Positions 1-9,900 of a stretch of DNA of 64,000 nucleotides are shown one piece after another; the stretch's first letter is position 1, and the number at the start of each line of letters is the position of its first letter. The notes under the pieces were generated by a model. That model searched no databases, was not told the origin of the DNA, and worked only from the letters and a program-made list of their open reading frames with translations. The DNA lies in assembly GCA_007922225.1 (NCBI GenBank), contig ML679959.1:21027230-21091229 (forward strand). Direction: 5' to 3'. Source of the DNA: Emydura subglobosa (taxonomy: Eukaryota; Chordata; Testudines; Chelidae). The translations under genes and the position numbers were made by a program.

Positions 1-32
1 CCTCCAAATCCCTCCAGGACAAGATATGATTT

Positions 33-69
33 AATAAATAAACGTGTTGAAATGATGCAAACTTTTATT
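33..69. promoter_or_regulatory. Back-to-back poly(A) signals between convergent transposon genes
   Basis: AATAAA occurs twice, overlapping, on the plus strand at 33-42, and TTTATT at 64-69 gives AATAAA on the minus strand. The minus-strand signal lies just past the Myb/SANT reading frame. The plus-strand signals would serve a rightward gene entering from outside the window. Confidence 0.45.
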
Positions 70-524
70 TATGAACATTCAAGTCATGGGGGAAGGGGAG
101 AATGTTCATTCACTGTCTCAAGGGGTAGGGTAGTAGCTGCAGCTTGGCCAATCTCCCCTCTTGGGAGGGGGAGGGCAGCAAAACACTTGGTTGAGGAGCA
201 TTATGGAGGGGCTGCAGCGGGACTCTGTCCTGCCTCCGCTCCTCACGAAGCTACACAAGCCACCGGAGCATGTCTGCCTGGTCGCACATGATTCGCAGCA
301 TCTCCTGCGTGGTACTGCCATCATGCTCCTGCATTTCTCTGCGACTCTCCCTGTCCATGTCCATTTTCTGGGACAAGGTCAGCCGCCACGCTCTGAGGTT
401 GGTTTCTGCGGCCGCTGAGGCGTTCATGAGCTCGCCAAACATGTCTTTTTTTTTTTTTTCCTCTTTCTAATCTGCGATAGTCTTTCTGCAGCATTTCTTG
501 AGGGTGGGGCCAAGGCTGAGGTGT

Positions 525-1239
525 CTACAGAATGAAAAAAAATTCACAAGGTAGCCATTGTTAGCAGAGTGAAGAAAATGATACAACTGCTCCAGTGTAG
601 ACAATGCTCCCCACGCAGTGCACAGGGCAAACACAGACCCTCATTCTATTCCTAACATCTCAGAGGGGTCTGCTCGCTGTGCCCTTACATAGGGGATCTG
701 TGGACAGCGGGGGTATGGGGGGGGCGGGATATAGTGTCTGCTTAAACCAAATAAAAGTAATTAAAGTGACTTGGTAGGACACTACAATGGGGAATACAGA
801 GGTACAGGGCATCTGCTATATAGCTCGGGTATTTTAAACATGCGCCATCTTCCCTAGGTGACCATGAGCAATATCAGTCTCCTGAGGGTCATGCACGGGG
901 AAAGGGAAGATTTGCTGCATGCAGCGGGGTACCAGCTGTGTTCTGCCATGATGCAGGCTCCCTTGATTGCAGTGTGGCTCTGGAAAGTATCCTACCGTGG
1001 AAGAAGGAACAAGGCAGCCCTCCGCAGAAAACTTTTGCAAAGGATAACAGATTACCTGCGTGAAAGTTTCCATGAGATATCAACTGATGATTATTGGAGC
1101 ATATCTCATCACAGAAATAAACTGTTCCCTGGGTAACCCCCCCAGTACAGTCACCGAAATGCCTGAAATCCCCTTCCTGCCCCCCCTCCCGCCTCCCAAA
1201 TGTAAAAGGACAGAACTGCTAAGAAGAAAAATAACTCGC
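525..1239 (-). other. Phase-1 intron of the Myb/SANT pseudogene, GC-AG type
   Basis: Exon 1 ends ACATCTG at 1240 and exon 2 resumes ACACCTCAGCC at 524, which restores the family's reading frame. The donor reads GCGAGT, so either this was a GC-AG intron or GT has decayed to GC. The acceptor follows a T-rich stretch. The plus strand of this intron carries an open frame described separately. Confidence 0.65.
858..1136 (+). CDS. Antisense open frame inside the Myb/SANT intron (copy 1), uncharacterised
   Basis: This 92-codon open frame starts M-T-M-S-N-I-S-L-L and contains NKAALRRKLLQRITDYLRES. It lies entirely inside the intron of the Myb/SANT pseudogene, on the opposite strand. A related but decayed frame lies in the same place in the second Harbinger element (about 7564-7900). 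The shared positions are I-S-L-L near the start, W-x-K-x-S in the middle, N-K-A-A, and a Q/E-R-M/I-x-x-x-L-x-E-S helix near the end. I do not recognise a domain. It could be a small third transposon protein, or only conserved non-coding sequence that happens to stay open. The plus strand is the strand of the transposase gene in the better-preserved element. Confidence 0.35.
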   Translation: MTMSNISLLRVMHGEREDLLHAAGYQLCSAMMQAPLIAVWLWKVSYRGRRNKAALRRKLLQRITDYLRESFHEISTDDYWSISHHRNKLFPG

Positions 1240-1972
1240 CAGATGTGCCTTCCCTGGGATCATTAGTGCTGTCCTGTGTGCTGCTGGACTGCTCTGGGGT
1301 CAGGAATAGGTCCTGAATTTCAGGGAGAACGGGCACCCTGCTCTCCTCAGCCTCCTCCTCCTCCTCGTCCACGGAGTCCTCATCATTGTCCATGGACTGT
1401 GACCTGGCGGAGGTATCAGGATCCCTCCCTGGCGGAGGGATCGCCACCAAGAACTGCATGCATGTAGAAGCAGCATGTTTTGGGCAAGGAGCTAGAAAGG
1501 CTGATAGCTTCCCTGGCTTTCTGATGTGACTGACACAGCTCCTCGATCTTCATGTGGCACTGCTGCACGTCCCTCTTGTGTCCCTTCTCCAGCATGCCCT
1601 TCCCATAAATGTCCAGATTCCTTTTGCTGGCTCTGAGCTGAGCCAGAATGGACTCCTCGCCCCCAGACCGATGAGATCTAAGACCTCTGGTCGACTCCAT
1701 GCTGGAGCGCGTTTGGGCTTTGCAGTAGCCATGAGGAGTACTCTCGCCATGCTGGCAGCACAGGAAACTAAAATTGAAATCTTCCCAGGGCTTGAGGGGA
1801 GGGGATATTTCCTGGTAGCGTGACCACAGTACAGCACAGCACGAATGCCCAGAGAGGTCACAAGGAGGCATTGTGGGATACCTCCTGGACACCAATAAAG
1901 TCGATTTAAGTGAAGTTGTGTCTACACTGACACTAAATCAAATGAATTTGAATTTAGGCACTACGGCACTTG

Positions 1973-2266
1973 GGGCTTGTCTTCACTTACCTCAGAGATT
2001 CGACAGCAGTCGACCGGAGTTATGCAAACTAGGCAAAAAGCTTGTGTAACTCCCGTTGACTTCTCTGCTTCTGTTTGTGCGCTGTCTACACTGCACTGCG
2101 CCGACGGGAACCGTGTTCCCGTGGATGCAGCGCTACTCCACTTTTGAAGGTGGTCTTAATACGTCGATTTCTGGATAGACTGAGTGGGTCTTCACTAACT
2201 GCTCAGTCGATCCAGATAAGTCGATCTGATGGTGGCAAGTTTGCCGCCATCAGTGAAGACATAGCC
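1973..2266. mobile_element. Harbinger-like MITE (copy 1) with TTG flanking repeats
   Basis: The termini read GGGCTTGTCTTCACT on the left and, on the minus strand from 2266, GGCTATGTCTTCACT, an almost matching inverted pair. The 3-bp sequence TTG lies directly outside both ends (1970-1972 and 2267-2269), as expected of a 3-bp target duplication. The interior is rich in GTCGA-type motifs. A second copy is at 43155-43374. No coding capacity. Confidence 0.65.
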
Positions 2267-2400
2267 TTGCAGAGGTGATCTTATTAAGTCGACTTTTGCC
2301 GTGACTTAAGTTGACTTAGTAGTGGCAGTGCAGACGCTGGTGTTCGGAGATTGACGTAAGTGACTTTACGTCGACCTCCGTTGCCAATGTAGACCAGGCC

Positions 2401-3299
2401 TGAGTCAATCTGGTTCTTAGATTTCTCCGGGAGTAAAATGTGCTCTCTCTTTCTCAAAGCTTACAGCAAATCTACAAGTGAGCCTAAGTTTTTAGGTTGA
2501 CCAGTGTACTTGCCTTTCTGAATTCAAAAACTCCTCAAACATTACCTGACACTGGTTCCATAAGCACGCCAACCAGTAAATTCTTGACAGAATATTTGTG
2601 GAAAATGAACACCAAAGAGCCATGCATAGAGCAAAACAGATTATTTTAAAAAGTCAAATATTTGTGGAAAAGGGTTTTGGTTATTTTGGGTTTTTTTTAC
2701 TATTCTATTTATTTCTATATTTATTCTATTTATTTCGATTTATCATACATCATTTTTTCTGAATACACAACTTTATTTCTGTATCTTTTAATACAGGAAT
2801 AAATCAGTTTTCATGTCTCCCTTTGTGTTGTGGGTAGCTATGAAACACCAGCAGTAGATGCCAGTATTCCCTCCAAAGCGGGTTTGACTTAGCTCTAGAG
2901 ATATTAACTCTTGGAATCGAGTCCAGAGGCAATGTCCTCAAAGCCAGAAACAGAAAGAAAAATAAAACAAGATATATGAGTATGAGGTTTTGGAAACCCC
3001 AATGAATGAAAAACAGATTTTACTGTGTTTCGTAACCAACTTCTTAGATTAAGGAAAGGAGATGTTGTAATAAAACTATGTGCTTGAGACAACTGAAATG
3101 TACTAGGAAACACAAACACACATGCACCTTGGGAATCAGGTCTAGACTTCCGGTCCTTTGCATCAAAAAACACAAGCCCTAATCACTCAAGCTGAAAGAG
3201 AACTGCTAGTTGAGCATCTGTATAGATCCCTTTATCCTCTCTGTGAACTAGCCATTAGCAGGCAACATTACTCACTCATACACACAAAGTCAGGACACT
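2401..3299. other. Unassigned AT-rich spacer
   Basis: No gene or recognised element. It contains a short direct repeat (2701-2715 and 2722-2736, TATTCTATTTATTTC). The longest open frame is 89 codons and resembles nothing I know. Confidence 0.5.
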
Positions 3300-3718
3300 C
3301 TAAAGCGGGTTGGGACTTCCATTGAAATGACCTTTTTAACAGTAAATACCATTTCTTCACAATCAAAACACTTTGGTTTGTAGAACTGAATCAAAATGTT
3401 TGCTTTCAGATCAGTGTGACACAAAGCTGGGTTTTCCTGAGCTGCCGTGGTGCCTTATGAGAGTTGTAGTTCAGATACCTCATGCCTCTATTCTCCTCCA
3501 TGAGTCAGGCTCTTTGGCTGAACTACATATCCCATGGTGCACAACATTCCTTCCACCCCTGACTGAATGGATGCAGTGCATCATGGGAGCTACACAACCA
3601 CTGGATCAACAGCATTCCATGAAAAAGTTTGATATATTTCATCTTGATTTGGGATGAAAACAAATGTCAAAATATTGGAATTTTCCATGGGATGATTATT
3701 CCAATTTTCTACCAGCTC
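3300..3718 (-). mobile_element. Mariner-like MITE, subfamily A, copy 1
   Basis: This copy is related to the element at 52782-53283 in inverted orientation. Both share the segment GAGTTGTAGTTCAG (or its complement), followed by a second GAACTAC/GGACTACA block and CATCATGGGAG. The right end reads ACCAGCTC followed by TA (3719-3720), matching the family terminus GAGCTGGT after a TA. The left boundary near 3300 is approximate. Confidence 0.5.
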
Positions 3719-4179
3719 TAGCATATTACAGCATAGATATGGCGGTGCCTGATTGTGCAAAGAAGTGCACGGTGAGCACAGATGCATCAAAATCTGCAGT
3801 GACTCAGAAGTTGCTCACAGGAATGCACCATAGAGGGCAGAAAGCATACCTGTGAGGAAAAGGCATATTCTATGTGTTTCATATACATAGATACTATGTC
3901 AGATATTACCAATAAATTACATATGTGCACAGATTAACATGAACATAGCCAATTTTCATATTATTCACTGTTAGAGCCATTACGTGAGCCCGGATATTCA
4001 GATGGTGTAAATCAATGTAGCTGCGTAGACTTGATCTTCCATAAATCCAGTATGTAAAACATATGCTCCTTACATAGCATTCACATCTAAGTCACATACG
4101 GAAAAGGTGGTGACTGAGGCCAAAGCAAACGCATTAAAAGCTTTCAGGAAAATGTGGGTAATTTCTGAGCATCATCTCT
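3719..4179. other. Unassigned spacer
   Basis: AT-rich sequence with no coding signal or repeat that I recognise. Confidence 0.4.
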
Positions 4180-4641
4180 TAGGGTATGTCTTCACTGCAG
4201 AGTTAGCCTGGGCTCTCACCCTTGTGTTCCCCCTGGCCCTTCTCCTGTCCACACACAAAGGCCTCTTTTCCACTGAAGTGGTGCTTTCAGTTGGCTGTGC
4301 TTGCTGACATGGCTGGGGGTGTGGATAGAACCCGGTGGTTCTTTCACTCTGGGTGGTTTAGCCTGAGTCCTCATTGCAAAGTGGGGGAGCTATCAGTTAT
4401 CTCCCACAATTCACTGGGAAAGAGTCATAGAGTGCCTCAGCTTACTGCAGCACAAAGAATCATGGGATGTGGCCTCAGAAGTCCTAGCGACACACATGTA
4501 GGAGTGCAGCATTGGTGGGAACATAGTATCTTGGATAGGGCTTTTCAGACTGGATGTTCACAGCTAGCCTCGGCTAACTCTGGTGCTCAGACCCAGGTGC
4601 CAATCACCTTGGCTAACACTGCAGTGAAGACACAACCTTTG
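4180..4641. mobile_element. TIR MITE with ~27-bp inverted ends
   Basis: The left end reads GGGTATGTCTTCACTGCAG, then AGTTAGCC. The right end read on the minus strand is GTTGTGTCTTCACTGCAG, then TGTTAGCC. The inverted match covers about 27 bp with few changes. The element is about 460 bp and non-coding. The superfamily (hAT or Harbinger) is not settled, because no convincing target duplication remains. Confidence 0.6.
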
Positions 4642-5189
4642 TCTTTCTTCTGATTTCCTTGTCCAGCAATTCCCTTTTACTTTCGCAGAGCAAATTCCTT
4701 TAGCAGAGCCAAATGCTCAGTTACATATCTGCAACCCTCTGATTTCCTAGCTGTAAGTGAGGATAAAATTTGGCTCCTTATTACATCAAGTGAGTTTTGC
4801 TGGTCCTTGCTTGCCGTCTCAGGCCATGTTTGCACAACAAATTTTGCTGATGCAAGTTACATCAGCATAAAGCCACTGCAGTTAGTGAATTGCTTGTGTG
4901 CATGCACACTTGGATTCTTGTGCCATGAGTAGGTATCCCAGTATGCAACCCACCACCATCCAGTGCAGTCTTTTGGTAAGTTTTAGCCACGTAAGGTGGA
5001 GTGGAAACGAATTGTGTAGGGGTGACTGGAAGCAAGGGTCAACTTCTCAGTAAACAACGTTCTCCATCCCAAAATGTCATTTATATCCCATAATTTTTGC
5101 TCTTTTAAAAAAAAATCCCATGAATCCACTTGGCCCTGTTACTGTTCACCATCTCTAAAAGAAGTGTGAAGCCTACATAGTTCTGTATT

Positions 5190-6370
5190 ATTGTCACGAG
5201 CGTGGCAAGCACAGGAGGCATGATCCTCCGGTATTTGCAAAGCTGCAAGAACCAAATCAGTAGGAAACATGACAATTTCATGAAGGACAGATTACTATGG
5301 GACATAGCGAGAACCATTCAAGGTGGTTGGTGACATTCCTGGAGCTGCTGCAGATGATGGAGCGCCATTTCTGAGCCCAATAAATGAGCACTGACTGGTA
5401 GGATTGTATAGCGATGCGGGCTTGGGATGATAAGCAGTGGCTGCAGAACTTTCAGGTGCACAGGTCACATTCCTGGATCTGTGTGCTGAGCTCTCTGCAG
5501 ACCTGCAGTGCAAGGACACTGGAATGAGAGCTGCACTGACAGTGGAGAATCGAGTGGTGATTGCACTGTGGAAGCGTGGAACACTGGATTGTTACTGGTC
5601 AGTGGGAAATCATTTTGGAGTTGGAAAAATCCACTGTGGGGGCTGTTGCTGTGCAACTTTGCAGGCCATTAATCATCTCTTCTTGGCAATGGGCAGAACA
5701 CAGTTGATGGATTTGCAGGAATGGGGTTCCTGAACTGCAAAAGAGCAATAGATGGCACACGTATCCCTATTTTGGCACCAGACCAGCTAGCCACAGAGTA
5801 CATCAGTAGAAAGGTGTACTTTTCTATGGTTATGCAAATGTTGCTGACTCACTGGGGATGCTTCACCAACATTAATAGCAGGAAGGTGCATTACACTAAC
5901 CTCTTTAAGAACACAGAATTGTTCAGAAAGCTACAAGCAGGGACTTCCTTTCCAGATGGACAAATTACTGTTAACCATGTTGAAATGCCCGTAGTGGTTC
6001 TGGGGGACCCAGCCTACCTCTTGCTCCCCTGGCTCATGAAGTCATACACTGGCCACTTTGACAGCACTTAGGAAAGATTCAATTACTGGCTCAGCCCATG
6101 CAGAATGACAGTTGAAGGTGCTGCTGATAGATTGAAGGGACGCTGGCATTGTTTACTCACAAGATTGGAGCTCAGTGAAAAAAAAAATCCCAATTGTTAT
6201 AGCTGCCTGCTGTGACCTGCATAATATCTGTGAAGCAAAGGGTGAAAAGTTGCCGCTGTGGTGGAGTTGGAGAGGGTGTTTGCTGAGTTTGAACAGCCAA
6301 ACATAAGGGCCATTAGAAGAGCTCAGTGTGGAGCTATACATCTGTGGGGAGTCTTGGAAAGAGCACTATA
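5190..6370 (+). pseudogene. Harbinger DDE transposase (HARBI1-like nuclease), pseudogene
   Basis: This is the catalytic transposase of the element at 4822-8933. Recognisable parts in order are: a decayed N-terminal region (about 5340-5435, W-D-D-K-Q-W-L-Q-N-F); TFLDLCAELSADLQ and IALWKR...YWSVGNHFGVGK (5437-5733); then A-I-D-G-T-R-I-P-I with the first Asp at 5751, V-V-L-G-D-P-A-Y with the second Asp at 6006, and T-V-E-G-A-A-D-R-L-K-G-R-W with the Glu at 6114. All three DDE residues survive. Damage includes frameshifts before 5437 and near 5720, a short deletion around the G-x-F-T-N-I-N segment, a TAG at 6069, and a frameshift in a 10-A tract (6178-6187), after which A-A-C-C-D-L-H-N-I-C-E resumes. 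An AATAAA lies downstream at 6738. The family call is firm; function is lost. Confidence 0.85.
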
Positions 6371-7283
6371 ACAAAGAACCACAGTAATGCGTTGTGATGT
6401 ACTGTGCTCCACCTGGCCCTGCTGTTTTGGGGCCTGTTAGGAATTGTGTGGGGCTTCTTGTACATCTATGAATAGAACACTGTCAATGCACCTATTAATT
6501 TTGTGATGCTGGCTGTATATTTATGATGATTACACTGTTTTTGTCACTGATCCTGTGAGTTGTGTCACACTGTACAATAACAAGTAAGTGGGCACTTTCA
6601 ATCCCACTAGGCAGTCTGCAGCATATGCTGTGAATGAAGAAAGATGAATTATTTTCCAAAGAATAGAATTGTAATGAGTAACAAAACCAGTGCAAGGAAA
6701 AATCAGTCTAATTTAAAAGTAAATACATAAAAAACTTAATAAACTAATGGAACAGAAATTAACTAGGGAAAAGAACATTCATGTCAATTTTAGCTACCCC
6801 TATAGCAGCTGTGGCTCTCAAAGGGCAGTGTATGTGAAGTTGTGGTTGTCCTTAATGTCTCATGGTGTGGAGTGGTAGGGGTAAAGATGCAGCCCCTGAT
6901 GCCACATGGACTATTGAGGAAGATGTGGGGAGGTGCTATCATGGAGTTCTTCATAGATGGCAAAAGAAGCCAAACCCATGATTGTTGATCCTGTAGGTCT
7001 ACAAGAGTTTGCAGCATCTGTCTTTGCCGCTGGAGAAGCCCCATTATGTCCTGGTACATCTCCCTCTGCTTTTTCTGCTGGGACTCTCTCCTGTCCACTC
7101 TTTCCCTCTCCATACAGTCTGCAGTAGTCACCCTCCAGCCACTGGGTGCATGGTAGGATGCAGCACTGGCTTGCAGGATCTCGCTGAACAGGGCATCCCG
7201 AGTCCACTTCCTCCTCCTCCGCATGTGGCTCAGGTGTTCTACAGGTGTAGAGGGAGAACCCCTCAAAGCTGCGGTGGCAGCAG

Positions 7284-8041
7284 CTGCAGATGAAACACAC
7301 AGAGGTACCACTGAAAATATAGTCTAAATGGAAAGCAGAAGTTAAGATTCAGAACTCCCTTCTCTGGCTCCCCTAAAGTTTTAAAGAAGACATGCTTGTT
7401 GACACGTCTGCTTCAGCGTGCTTATGCATGGCACCCCTCACAGAATCAGCCATGGTATGGCCTGCCAGGGGCGAGGGAAATGAGGAAGGAATTGCTTGGT
7501 TGCATGAAACTATGGGCATAGGGCAACGGGACTGAGCACGGGCGCCATTTTCCAGAGGCAGTAGTGATTTTAGCTGATATCTCTCTCCTGGGCCTAATAA
7601 AAGCACAGCAAGAGAACAGTTGCCGCTGGCATCCCAAAACCGCCTGGGCCGTATGCCACTGGACCATTTACTACAGTGGCGCCTGCCGAAGTTATTGCTG
7701 GCTAGCATGGGGAAAGCGTCCTGCTGCGGATGAAAAAATAAGGCGGCTGCCCCTAGAAACTTTCAGGAGAGGATGGCAGAGCACCTCCATGAAAGCTGCC
7801 TCAGGATCCTCCAGGAGGATTCAAGGGACATCCTTGTGCACATAAACAAAGTGCTCTGCACGCCTCCTGCCCACCCGCCTAACTGTACAGGAGAAGGAAG
7901 AGCAGTCAGTGCTACCTCTCTTTGTTGTACCGCTACCTTTTCTAGTATGAGTGAATTAGTGAAAACTTGATAGTTGTGTCCGGTTAAGTTGGGGGTGCAT
8001 TCAGTCCATCATTGTAAAGGGAAATAAATGTCAACATGTAC
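7284..8041 (-). other. Phase-1 GT-AG intron of the second Myb/SANT pseudogene
   Basis: Exon 1 ends ACATCGG at 8042, the intron starts GTACATG, and the acceptor TTTCATCTGCAG precedes exon 2 at 7283. Position and phase match the intron at 525-1239, although the sequences have diverged. The opposite strand carries the related open frame at 7564-7900. Confidence 0.6.
7564..7900 (+). pseudogene. Antisense frame inside the Myb/SANT intron (copy 2), decayed
   Basis: The plus strand shows M-I-L-A-D-I-S-L-L-G near the start. After a frame change it shows W-G-K-A-S-C-C-G, a stop, K-N-K-A-A, and then ERMAEHLHESCLRIL. These align in order with the frame at 858-1136 of the first Harbinger element. The product is unknown. 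The position, opposite the same intron in two different elements, argues against coincidence but does not prove that it was translated. Confidence 0.35.
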
Positions 8042-8933
8042 CCGATGTTCCCTCCCCTGCATCAGGCCTTCCCATGCTCAATTGCCAGGACTGAATGGAC
8101 TGGGGTGGAATCTCAAACAGGTCCTGGCTCATAGCATAGCTGGACCCCTGGTCACATGTCCCCCATTCTCCTCCTCTTCATCCTCCTCCTGGCTGTTCAC
8201 AGCAGGGGTCTGTGACTCAGGCACCACAGAGGTACTCATAGTACTGTGCAGGGTGGTGGTGGGGTCTCCGACAAATATGGCATTCAACTCTTTGTAAAAA
8301 CAACAGGTCCGTGTCTTGGCATCAGATCCTGCTGGCCTCCGGCCTTCCAATATGCCTGCCGCAGTTCCTTCACGGGGACACAGCACTGCTGCTGCTCCCA
8401 ATTATACCCCTTCTCCTGAATCCCCTGTGTAATCGGCTCATAGATGTCCACATTTCAATGGCTGGTCCATAGTTGTGCCTGCACATCCTCTTCTCCTCAT
8501 AGACCCAGGAGATCCAATATCTCCTGTCTATTCCAGGACAGAGCCCGTCTGGACCATGGTCCAGCCGGCATGGTCAGCTGAGCAATTGCACACGACATAG
8601 GAGAGCTGCTAGGCATGCTTTCCGGGCTGGAGACCTTCCAGACTCCATGACCCCTGGGCAGTGGACTTCACAATTGTGGCCAGAGCAGTCAGTGTTGGAC
8701 ATTATGAGATAGCGCCTGGAAGACTGTTAGGATCAATATAGGTAATGCAGTGTCTACACTCACACTGTGTTGACCTCAGTACATTGACTATGGGCTCAAC
8801 ACCACTAGGAGAGGTGGTGCTGCATCGCTGTAAAAGGGCGCTTACCTTAGTGTGGGAGACAAATTTACACATGCACAACTAAGTCGATGCAAGGCAGCTT
8901 ATGTTGACCTATCTTTGGAGTGTACAGTAGGCC

Positions 8934-9729
8934 TAAATCCAGCTCTTTTCTTTCCCTTTGTCTCATTCAGCTTCAGTTTGCTTATTACTTTCCATTCCAG
9001 ACTGAGTACCACTTTTCATTTCCCACAGAAATACTGTGAGAGATTATTATTTGGTTATTTCCAAATAAAAGAATGAAAGAAGTCAAATTTAGATCAGTAG
9101 TTCCATGGAAAATGCCACACAGGCACTTCTGCTGTTTTCAAGTAGGAAAAAAGGAGGAGAAAAAAAATCCGGATGTCAAAATCAGACCTGATTCACAATC
9201 CGCAGTAAACACACTGTGCAATGGAAACCCCTACACTGAACGCACTTGCAGGAAGGATTTTTGAAGTATTGATTTGATTGATCCTATGGCCATGATCACA
9301 ACTTTGAGAGTCAGATTCTGCTCCCATTGGCAGCTGTGTGTCTCCACTGAAGACAATGGAATTATTTCAAGTTTACTCCAGTGTTCATGAGAGCTCAATT
9401 ATTCATGTTGTTTTCTATTCATCTACTTATAGAATGGTGGCGGCCAGAGTTCAATAAGGTGTACTGAAAGCTGATGAATACTCTGTATGCAATACTGTAG
9501 CTAAATGAAATGGGAGGATGATGTATTATATCTTATGCCATATTCCACATGTTCCCATGATCCAATTATCACATGCAGCACTTGTTCCATAGCAGTGGGA
9601 GTTCACTAGTTCATGCACAGAGTGGTTAGTTTTTTAAATGAATAATTGCTTTATTGCTTAATTTAATATCTGTAAGTGTACATGCCTTCAAATTATTTTG
9701 AATAGAAATAGCAACATATGGACTGAAAA
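8934..9729. other. Unassigned spacer with one degenerate hairpin repeat
   Basis: There is no gene here. At about 9305-9400 lies a weak member of the short hairpin family (CAGATTCTG ... GAAGACAATGGA). The rest is AT-rich and unrecognised. Confidence 0.4.
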
Positions 9730-9900
9730 CAGGGTAATGAACAGTAATCCATCAGACTGGAAGGAAGTGAGGAACCACAGGGATCCGTGTTAGGTCCAGT
9801 CCTATTTAACATCTTCATTAATGATCTGGAAAACAACCGCATGTGAATGAAAACTGCAGATGTTGCTAAATGGGGAGGAGTTATGGGCAACAGGCGTATT
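9730..9900 (+). pseudogene. CR1-like LINE reverse transcriptase relic
   Basis: The plus strand encodes PQGSVLGPVLFNIFINDLEN, the well-known motif of CR1/L2-type reverse transcriptases that precedes the active site. After a stop and frame change it continues T-A-D-V-A-K-W-G-G-V, aligning with the F-A-D-D-T-K-L-G-G active-site region, with one catalytic Asp changed. Only about 50 codons are recognisable. This is a 5'- and 3'-truncated fossil. Confidence 0.75.

Larger units (their letters stand above)
118..1895 (-). pseudogene. Harbinger Myb/SANT-like (trihelix) DNA-binding protein, two-exon pseudogene
   Basis: In Harbinger transposons this accessory protein binds the element ends and helps bring in the transposase. 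Exon 1 (about 1895-1240) encodes the trihelix-like region, including the stretch GEESILAQLRASKRNLDIYG and a following K-R-D-V-Q-Q-C segment. It then has an acidic run (D-E-D-S-V-D-E-E-E-E-E) and ends in E-G-T-S-G. Exon 2 (524 to about 118) encodes a basic R-K-R-K-K segment followed by a charged helix with M-F-G-E-L-M and Q-E-M-L-R-I-M-C-D-Q. The intron (1239-525, 715 bp) has a GC donor (G|GCGAGT) and an AG acceptor (CTGTAG|A), phase 1. A 14-base A tract (446-459, T on the plus strand) shifts the frame in exon 2, and exon 1 also needs frame changes. The gene is dead as it stands. Confidence 0.75.
1..2400. mobile_element. PIF/Harbinger-type DNA transposon, right part, cut by window start
   Basis: This is the right-hand portion of a Harbinger element. 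It holds a leftward Myb/SANT accessory gene and ends in a terminal-repeat-like sequence that, read inward from 2400 on the minus strand, begins GGCCTGGTCTACATTGGC. The first 70 bases contain AATAAA signals on the plus strand (33-42) and on the minus strand (64-69). That is what one expects between two convergent genes, so the transposase gene should lie left of base 1. A smaller TIR element is nested at 1973-2266. Family assignment rests on the Myb/SANT gene and on the resemblance to the more complete element at 4822-8933. The left boundary is not visible. Confidence 0.65.
6790..8650 (-). pseudogene. Harbinger Myb/SANT-like DNA-binding protein, two-exon pseudogene
   Basis: This is the accessory DNA-binding partner of the transposase in the same element. 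Exon 1 (about 8650-8042) contains a decayed trihelix region (R-Q-E-I-L-D-L-L-G-L, then P-V-K-E-L-R-Q-A-Y-W-K), C-C-F-Y-K-E-L-N-A-I-F-V-G-D, and an acidic run E-E-D-E-E-E-E-N. It ends G-T-S-G like copy 1. Exon 2 (7283-6790) encodes MRRRRKWTRDALFSEILQAS and a charged coiled segment with LLQRQRQMLQTLVDLQDQQS. The phase-1 intron (8041-7284, 758 bp) has a GT donor and CTGCAG acceptor at the same codon position as in copy 1. Exon 1 needs several frame corrections and has lost its clean start. It converges on the transposase gene. Confidence 0.75.
4822..8933. mobile_element. Nearly full-length fossil PIF/Harbinger transposon (~4.1 kb)
   Basis: The left end begins GGCCATGTTTGCACAACAAA. The right end read inward on the minus strand begins GGCCTACTGTACACTCCAAA; 13 of these 20 bases match. 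The flanking triplets are TCA (left) and TAA (right), one change away from a Harbinger-type TWA duplication. Inside are a rightward DDE transposase pseudogene (about 5190-6370) and a leftward two-exon Myb/SANT pseudogene (about 8650-6790), tail to tail. This two-gene content is diagnostic of PIF/Harbinger elements. Both genes carry frameshifts and stops, so the copy is inactive. Confidence 0.7.
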
